From the NCBI GenBank assembly GCA_003154775.1, contig PMES01000046.1:621-40231 (forward strand): a stretch of 39,611 nucleotides of DNA, given 5' to 3'. Origin of the DNA: Acidobacteriota bacterium (GTDB lineage: Bacteria; Acidobacteriota; Terriglobia; Acidiferrales; UBA7541). Numbering within the stretch: the stretch's first letter is position 1; each line of letters starts with the position of its first letter. Below are positions 34,394 to 39,611 of this stretch, one piece after another. The position numbers were made by a program, and so were the translations under genes. A model generated the notes under the pieces. That model saw nothing but the letters and a program-made list of their open reading frames with translations. It did no database searches and was not told the origin of the DNA.

Positions 34394-34415
34394 TGTCATT
34401 CCGAACGCAGGGCGA
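34394..34415. repeat. Possible TCATTCCGA-type repeat fragment
   Basis: Contains TGTCATTCCGAACGCAGG, sharing the first block of the repeats at 19421 and 20875. The rest of the gap 34416-34540 includes CGGGAGTCCCG-like short palindromes and no gene. Confidence 0.35.
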
Positions 34416-34540
34416 GTATGCCCGCTTCAACCTGCCCGCGGCTTTCTGGCGGGAGTCCCGCGGCTTTTCTCTGGACACTCAACGGCGAGATCCCCAAAGG
34501 ACCTCTGAAGAAAATGCTCCCGGTGTTTGTCGGAATCCTG

Positions 34541-35371
34541 TTAGAGATACTTGATCAGCACAACCTCGTTGCGGGCCTCGTTGTACACCAACTCATCCAC
34601 CATTTGTTTGGTGAGCAGCAAGCCCAGCCCTCCGGGGCGTAGACCCTTTTCTTCGCGTGCTTGCTCATGGGCGAGCGGATCATCTTCGGGGTTGTTGATC
34701 GCGGCGTGCTTGAGCTCTTCGAGCTTGAACCCGGGGCCGGGATCGTCAAGGCGATACATCAGCATTTTGTTCGTGCGAATGTAGGAGATGCGCACCTTGA
34801 GGTTCGGATCGAGATGGCCGCCCCACTCGATGGCGTTGTTCAGGAGTTCGCGGAAGGCATAGCCGACTTTTTCCATGACGCCCGGAGGAAGATCGGTCTC
34901 CAGGAGATTCAAAAAGCTCTGCACGCGGTTGACGACCGAGCGTTCGCACGGCACCAGGAGTTCGACCCAGTGAGGCTTGGCGGAAAGGACTTCGATGGGG
35001 GGCGTAGCCGGATGAGTGGAGAGCGCATTTTCGACGATCCCGTGGAGGGTTTCGGCGTCGAAAGGCTTGGTGAGGAACTGATAGACGCGGCCACGCAGGG
35101 CGTTGAGCAGGGTCTCCGGCGTTTTGTCCGAGGTCATGACGATGATCTTCGGCATATGCGCTTCGCCGGTAAGGCTGCCGAGGAGGCCGAGGCCGGTCAT
35201 CTTGGGCATCCAGATGTCCAGGAGGACCAGATCGAATTTCTTCTTGCGAATGGCCTTCAGGGCCGCGACGCCGTCGGACGCGGTACTCACCGTGTAGCCA
35301 TGTTTTTTCAGGATGCCGCGGACCATCTGGCGTGTCGTGGCGTCGTCATCCGTTACGAGAATGTGGAGCAT
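34541..35371 (-). CDS. Response regulator fused to RsbW-type HATPase
   Basis: 276-residue two-domain protein. Residues 1-120 form a receiver domain with acidic pocket (TDDD), phospho-acceptor D52 (LLDIWMP) and K102 (LTKPF). Residues about 135-276 are a GHKL ATPase of the anti-sigma/serine-kinase (RsbW, HATPase_c_2) class, with N-box FRELLNNAIEWGG, G1 LDDPGPGF and G2 RPGGLGLLL. No DHp domain is present. Family knowledge suggests a phosphorylation-controlled switch protein that could sequester or phosphorylate an anti-sigma antagonist. ATG 35371 has GGAG seven bases upstream. It follows the hybrid-kinase remnant by 48 bases. No STAS-domain partner is in the window. Confidence 0.87.
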   Translation of the reverse strand: MLHILVTDDDATTRQMVRGILKKHGYTVSTASDGVAALKAIRKKKFDLVLLDIWMPKMTGLGLLGSLTGEAHMPKIIVMTSDKTPETLLNALRGRVYQFLTKPFDAETLHGIVENALSTHPATPPIEVLSAKPHWVELLVPCERSVVNRVQSFLNLLETDLPPGVMEKVGYAFRELLNNAIEWGGHLDPNLKVRISYIRTNKMLMYRLDDPGPGFKLEELKHAAINNPEDDPLAHEQAREEKGLRPGGLGLLLTKQMVDELVYNEARNEVVLIKYL

Positions 35372-35419
35372 GAAGAGACTCCGCATCGTGAAAATCGGCA
35401 TTACGCCGGCAGGTACGAT

Positions 35420-36718
35420 TCATTTTTTCTTGCGCTTCCCTGTCAGCCGCTGCGTTTGCTTGGAAACAGTGGATCGCGGCTGAGCCTGGGTTTGCTTTGC
35501 GTATCCTCTCAGGTTTTCTTCCAGCTTCGCAATCTCTTCCTTTAGCGCGGCATAGACGGCCGTTGCGCCGCTCAGTTCGGACTTACGGCCAAGATCTTCG
35601 AGCTCCTGAGCGCGATCGCGGGCGTGTTGCGCAAGAAAAATGCTGACGGAACCCTTCAGGGCATGGGCCAGTGAAGCGATTTCGTCCGCGTCCTTGCGGT
35701 GCAGCGCTTTTTGCAAGGCAGCGATGCGTATGGGAGTGTCGCGAAGAAATGTCCGAATCATTTTGTTCAGGAGCTTTTTGTCGCCGCCAATGCGCCCCAG
35801 CAGGTCGTCAATTCCAGCGGAAATCGCCGCGGCGGGCTTTTTCGGCACGGACGTGAGCGCGAGAGTGCTGCCGGCGGCCTCAAGAATTTCAACAAGCCCT
35901 TCCAGACGGAACGGCTTGCCAAGCACGGCGTCAAACCCCTCGCGGCGAAGACGTGCCCGATCGTCTTCGGTGTTATTGCCGGTGAGGGCGATGAGAAACG
36001 CGTGGCTGCCGGCGCGGGCTTCGTTTTCGCGGATGGTGTGGGCCGCTTGAACCCCGCCCATCGCGGGCATCTCTTCATCCAGCAGGATGACGTCAAAATG
36101 CTCTTGGAGAAGCGCACTGAGAGCTTCACTCCCGTTGCAGACAGCGTGAACGTGGTGGCCGCTGCGCTCCAGTTGATGGGTGGTCAGCGTGCGAATGTCT
36201 TCCTGATCGTCGGCAAACAAAATGCGCATGGCGCGCCTCCCCTTTACGGCAGGCCTGGGACCGGCCACGGCGGAAAGAAGTTCGTCAGGTGGCGCTTCCC
36301 CTTCCGCGTGGACTGCGGCCTTGGGCAAACGAAAATAAAAACGCGAGCCCATCTCCGGCAACGACGCACAACTGATCGAGCCGCCCCAACGCTCGACGGT
36401 TGTCCTGCAGAAGTATAAACCGAACCCTGCTTTCCCGCCGCCCTCCTTCCCCTTCGAGAAAAGCGCGCACATCTGCGCGGGACGCAAATCCGGCGGCAGG
36501 CCGGGGCCTTCGTCATCGACGAAAGCTTTGCGGAATTCGCCGTCGCATTGCAGGCCAACGGTAACGTTGCCGCCCTCGGATGAATAGCGCAGCGCGTTCT
36601 CCAGCAAATTCGTAAAGACGCGGCGCAACCCGGCGGTTTTACTGGCCAGCGGCCAGGATGGCGACGCCGTAGGTCGGCAAGTCAACGGATTGCTTGCTCC
36701 CGCCCTGCAGCACGTCAT
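35420..36718 (-). pseudogene. 5'-truncated hybrid histidine kinase (HATPase-REC-HPt)
   Basis: The 432-codon frame has an HATPase_c domain from its N-box (RRVFTNLLENALRYS, about 32-46) to about 133 (G1 DDEGPGL, G2 GKAGFGLYFC). A receiver domain spans about 164-285 (D214 in ILLDEEMP, K268), and an HPt domain about 305-405 (H352 in AHALKGS). The DHp phospho-acceptor helices and any sensor are missing. Homology starts right where the GH42 stop codon lies; the first 27 codons overlap the GH42 gene in another frame. As a kinase it cannot autophosphorylate in cis. The receiver-HPt part may still be made from an internal ATG at 36229 with an excellent GGGGAGG sequence. Confidence 0.75.
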
Positions 36719-38720
36719 TCATGGGCGCAGGCAGATTGACGGTCTGCGCTTGCTTCGCAAAATTAATCAGGATGTACACAACGCCATGCGCACCGTAGCG
36801 CGGATTGACTTCGACGCCCGCGGGCACACCGGGCAGCGGAGTCTGGATCCCGCTATCTTCCGCCATCCACTTGGCGGCTTGCGCCATCGTTTGCGGGTCC
36901 AGCCACGCACCAATATAAGTGATGCGGCCTTTGCCGACCTTGCGGGTGATAGCGGCGGGCTGGCCGTCGAGCCAGCCGTTGCTCTTGCCATACCTCATGA
37001 GCACGGACGTCTCCGGGTCCTTGGTGCTGAGGAGTTCCGCCCAAAGGCGTGACTCTCCGCTGCCCCACTGGCCCTCGAAGGGCACCGGCTCGGTGAGCGC
37101 GTAATACTGCTCCACGCGGCCACCCAGCAGAGCGGCAAGCGGGCCGGGTTGGCGTTCCGGCTGTAACGAGTTGTCGTCATCTTTCATGCCGGAGCGCTGG
37201 CCGAGCACCAGGTGCCCGCCGTTCTGCACGTAAGCGATCAGGTTCTTGGCGACGCCATCCGAAATAACATTCAGGCCGGGCGCGACAACCAGTTTGTACT
37301 GACTCAGCGGCGCGGCGGGCGAGATGATATCAATCGATTGCGCGATCGAGCGCAGCGGCCCGTAATAGCTCATCATTTCTTCGATGGGATTATATTGACG
37401 GTTGTGCTTCTGCCACTGGATGGCCCAGCGGCTGTCGTAGGAATGCAGAATGGCGATTTGCGATTTCGGCGATGTGCCGGCCAGCACGGGACCCGCTTTG
37501 GCGAATTCCTGGCCGACTTGTGAGACTTCGCTATACAGCGGCACGGGCGTTCCATCGGGGCCAACGATGTTGCCGTGATACTGCTCCTGTCCGTTCAGGG
37601 CGCTGCGCCACTGCCAGTAGCTGACGGCGTCGGCCCCGTGGCCAACATCGTGCCAGGCCATGGCGCGTACTTCGCCCTTGTCGAGTGAGTTGTTCGCCTC
37701 CGCCCAATTCACGAAGCCGGGCTGCGTTTCCATCACCCAGAAATTCTTCTGTTTGAAGCCGCGGGTCAGGTCATGCCCCGCGCCATTCAGAACGGGATTC
37801 AGGTGGCCCTCTCCCACATAGTCATCCCAGGCGGCAAAGTCCAGGTCCTGAGTCACGGTGTAGTGATCGAAGCCATCGTACGGGCCCATGGTGTTGGTGG
37901 TGATGAATTGCCGCGCATCGCAATTGGCGCGAATCACTTCCGTCTGATTCTTCTGGTAGCTGCGCCAGGTGTCGCTCACAAAACGCATCCAGCTCAGCAG
38001 CAGCCCGGGATTGCCGTAGCCGGTCTGGATGGGAATCTGGTCCCACGCGGTGTAGCTTTCGCTCCAGTACGACGTGGTCCAGCGGGCATTCAGGTTGTCC
38101 AGCGTGCCGTACCGCGCCTTCACCCATTGCTGAAACTGCGCGCGCGTCTCGGGATCGTAGGAGACTTCGGAGTACTCGTTGTCAATCTGCCAGCCCATAA
38201 CATTGGGATTGTGGCCAAAGCGCTTGGCCATTTGCTCCACGATCTTGCGCGCCAGTTCGCGGTATTTCGGATTGGCCCAGTTGCCTTGCGCGCGATTGCC
38301 ATGCTCGTCGCGCCGGCCGTCTTCGCGCATGCGCAGCGTTTCCGGATACTTTTGCGTAAGCCACGCGGGCGGCGCGGCGGTGGGAGTGCCGAGGACGGTG
38401 TAAATGTCATGCTTGGCCGCGGCAGTAACCGCGCGGTCCAGCCAGTCCAGATCGTAGTGCCCTTCCTCGGGCTCCATGCGGCTCCAGGCAAATTCCCCGA
38501 CGCGCACAAAGTGCACGCCGGCCTTTTGCATCAGCGTAAGGTCAGCCTCCCAGCGCGACTCCGGCCACTGTTCCGGGTACCACGCGGTGCCCAGCAGAAG
38601 AGCGGGCGGAGTTTTGGAGGAAGAAGTTTGCGCCAAACCAACTTGCGTGAGGCAAAGTGCGGCCAGACCGAGACAAACGATAAGACAGAGAATCACGGTG
38701 TTCCGTAAGCGTTTATTCAC
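36639..38720 (-). CDS. GH42 beta-galactosidase, secreted
   Basis: 693-residue glycoside hydrolase family 42 enzyme. An N-terminal signal peptide (about 1-31, ending VGLAQ) indicates export. The TIM barrel begins LLLGTAWYPEQWP. Acid/base E182 is in QIDNEYSE and nucleophile E331 is in FWVMETQPG. The trimerisation domain (about 440-620) and a small C-terminal beta domain follow, ending naturally at VAILAAGQ. I chose GTG 38720 because GGAG lies eight bases upstream and the signal peptide begins there; in-frame ATGs further upstream lack such support. It likely releases galactose from oligosaccharides in the periplasm. Its stop codon coincides with the break point of the downstream kinase. Confidence 0.9.
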   Translation of the reverse strand: MNKRLRNTVILCLIVCLGLAALCLTQVGLAQTSSSKTPPALLLGTAWYPEQWPESRWEADLTLMQKAGVHFVRVGEFAWSRMEPEEGHYDLDWLDRAVTAAAKHDIYTVLGTPTAAPPAWLTQKYPETLRMREDGRRDEHGNRAQGNWANPKYRELARKIVEQMAKRFGHNPNVMGWQIDNEYSEVSYDPETRAQFQQWVKARYGTLDNLNARWTTSYWSESYTAWDQIPIQTGYGNPGLLLSWMRFVSDTWRSYQKNQTEVIRANCDARQFITTNTMGPYDGFDHYTVTQDLDFAAWDDYVGEGHLNPVLNGAGHDLTRGFKQKNFWVMETQPGFVNWAEANNSLDKGEVRAMAWHDVGHGADAVSYWQWRSALNGQEQYHGNIVGPDGTPVPLYSEVSQVGQEFAKAGPVLAGTSPKSQIAILHSYDSRWAIQWQKHNRQYNPIEEMMSYYGPLRSIAQSIDIISPAAPLSQYKLVVAPGLNVISDGVAKNLIAYVQNGGHLVLGQRSGMKDDDNSLQPERQPGPLAALLGGRVEQYYALTEPVPFEGQWGSGESRLWAELLSTKDPETSVLMRYGKSNGWLDGQPAAITRKVGKGRITYIGAWLDPQTMAQAAKWMAEDSGIQTPLPGVPAGVEVNPRYGAHGVVYILINFAKQAQTVNLPAPMNDVLQGGSKQSVDLPTYGVAILAAGQ

Positions 38721-38924
38721 GATTTTATCTCCTGGGGAAAACGGCGAACCGACCGACGCGCAGGTCGCATTCGTCATTATCAAAGTGTGGAGCGACTCCG
38801 GCGTTCGCTCGCGCCGGCAGCCTGAGTGTACCTCAATTAAGGGTAGTCGATGCACCAGTCATCCTATCCACAGCCCCCGACCAGCCACCTGATTCTTCGC
38901 TTGAGGGCGCCCTTTTCCTCCGAA
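38721..38924. other. Upstream region of the GH42 gene
   Basis: About 200 bases between the GH42 start and the first REP hairpin. No consensus promoter or gene was recognised. The longer gap 38721-39148 is otherwise filled by the REP cluster. Confidence 0.5.
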
Positions 38925-39143
38925 GCGCCGGAGGCGCGCCACACGTTAGCCCAGCCCGTAAGGGCTGGGTACATGGTGTATAACAATTCCTAGCGCCGGA
39001 GGCGCGAAACAGGTTAGCCCAGGGCGTAAGCCCTGGGTACGTGCCCCACACAAAAATTCCCAGCGCCGGAGGCGCGCCACAGGTTAGCCCAGCCCGTAAG
39101 GGCTGGGTACATGGTGTATAACGATTCCTAGCGCCGGAGGCGC
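38925..39143 (+). repeat. REP/BIME-like hairpin cluster (three and a half units)
   Basis: Four copies of the palindrome GCGCCGGAGGCGC start at 38925, 38993, 39063 and 39131 (period 68-70). The first three are each followed by a second hairpin: eight-base perfect stem, GTAA loop, at 38950-38969, 39018-39037 and 39088-39107. The second unit has CCCAGGGC/GCCCTGGG where the others have CCCAGCCC/GGGCTGGG, a compensated change. Linkers after units 1 and 3 are nearly identical (TACATGGTGTATAAC). The fourth palindrome runs into the transposase gene. Confidence 0.88.
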
Positions 39144-39151
39144 GGCACTTG
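39136..39151 (+). promoter_or_regulatory. Shine-Dalgarno of the transposase inside a REP hairpin
   Basis: GGAGG (39136-39140) lies in the loop and 3' arm of the last REP palindrome, eight bases before the TTG start at 39149. Folding of the hairpin would hide the ribosome site. A Shine-Dalgarno at ideal spacing supports the TTG start. Confidence 0.65.
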
Positions 39152-39592
39152 TCCCACACATACGCGCAAAACCTGCTCCATATTGTCTTCAGCACCAAAG
39201 ATCGCCGCAAGGCGATCTCCCCAGAATTTCAGCCGCGCCTCTGGTCCTACGCCTCTGGCATCTGCCACAACCTCGAAATTCTTGTCCACGCCATTGGCGG
39301 CATGGAGGACCACATCCACCTCCTAATCCAGATACCGCCGAGCTTGCCCGTGGCCAAGGCGGTCCTCGCCATCAAATCCAATTCTTCCCGATGGGCCAAT
39401 GAGGAGGGTCACAATTTCGCCTGGCAACAGGGCTATGGAGCCTTCAGCGTGAGCAGTTCCAACGCTCCCGCCGTAATTCAATACATCCGAACGCAACAAG
39501 CGCATCACAAGAAAATGCGTTTCGAGCCGGAGTTTCTTGCCCTATTGAAGAAGCACGGTGTGGAATTTGATCCGAAATTTGTCTTCGGCTAG
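39149..39592 (+). CDS. REP-associated IS200-like (Y1, HUH) transposase
   Basis: 147-residue Y1_Tnp-family protein. The N-terminus YAQNLLHIVFSTKDRR is typical. The HUH metal motif is H55-I-H57 in EDHIHLLIQ, and the catalytic Tyr is Y112 in VIQYIRTQQAHH. Length and motifs are complete, so it is probably functional. The start is TTG 39149; the next in-frame Met is after the HUH-proximal region. The REP hairpin cluster immediately upstream places it among REP-associated tyrosine transposases (RAYTs), single-copy proteins that recognise REP hairpins in single-stranded DNA. No downstream REP is visible before the window ends. Confidence 0.88.
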   Translation: MSHTYAQNLLHIVFSTKDRRKAISPEFQPRLWSYASGICHNLEILVHAIGGMEDHIHLLIQIPPSLPVAKAVLAIKSNSSRWANEEGHNFAWQQGYGAFSVSSSNAPAVIQYIRTQQAHHKKMRFEPEFLALLKKHGVEFDPKFVFG

Positions 39593-39611
39593 CCTGACTT
39601 CCGCGGTCGAA

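Noticed and set aside
38925-39143. CRISPR-like appearance of the repeat cluster
   Set aside because: Units are themselves palindromic, linkers are nearly identical rather than unique, and no cas genes are present.
38833-39210. 125-codon minus-strand frame with internal peptide repeats
   Set aside because: The peptide repeats are simply the REP hairpins translated; there is no independent evidence of coding.

Overview
The window looks like a chromosomal segment of an Acidobacteriota bacterium, probably class Terriglobia. This is inferred from gene content, because there is no 16S gene here. The evidence is two giant Oar-like TonB-dependent receptors with a carboxypeptidase-regulatory N-terminus, a coiled-coil RskA-type anti-sigma factor, a PEP-CTERM protein, a bactofilin, high GC and REP-like dispersed repeats. 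Most genes are ordinary and intact. No prophage or CRISPR array is visible.

Layout. Positions 27-6024 hold an Oar-like receptor followed, all on the minus strand, by an ECF sigma factor overlapping its anti-sigma factor. Positions 6274-13937 are a minus-strand operon: KDPG aldolase, RraA-like protein, mannonate dehydratase, sugar-porter MFS, then a second Oar-like receptor. KDG kinase is divergent at 14253. Together these cover uptake and the lower hexuronate route: mannonate to KDG, to KDPG, to pyruvate plus glyceraldehyde-3-phosphate. Positions 15378-19573 hold a TPR protein, a DUF4136 protein, a PEP-CTERM protein, tRNA-Arg, several dispersed repeats and a perfect consensus promoter with no convincing gene behind it. 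Positions 19573-22749 carry two transporters (MFS and Na+/solute symporter).

Positions 23025-23449 form a tiny two-gene operon: a small beta-rich protein and a small helix-turn-helix protein. Positions 23677-26038 are a patatin-DedA-HAD operon. Then come a membrane-anchored coiled-coil protein, a phosphatase-fold protein that has lost its catalytic residues, and two very small proteins (one membrane, one secreted and histidine-rich). Positions 29400-33016 form an unusual minus-strand operon: NuoI, GalT-like, YdcF-like, bactofilin, methyltransferase. A cupin, tadA and tRNA-Ser follow.

The right end (34541-39592) has a receiver-RsbW-type kinase fusion next to a hybrid histidine kinase that lacks its N-terminal half. 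The kinase homology begins exactly where an intact GH42 beta-galactosidase gene ends. Upstream of the GH42 gene lies a cluster of REP hairpins leading into a REP-associated (IS200-like) transposase gene. The last REP hairpin contains the Shine-Dalgarno sequence of the transposase gene, which suggests autoregulation. The most unusual items are the REP/RAYT leader, the kinase junction, the catalytically degenerate phosphatase, and the orphan promoter region at 18670-19045.
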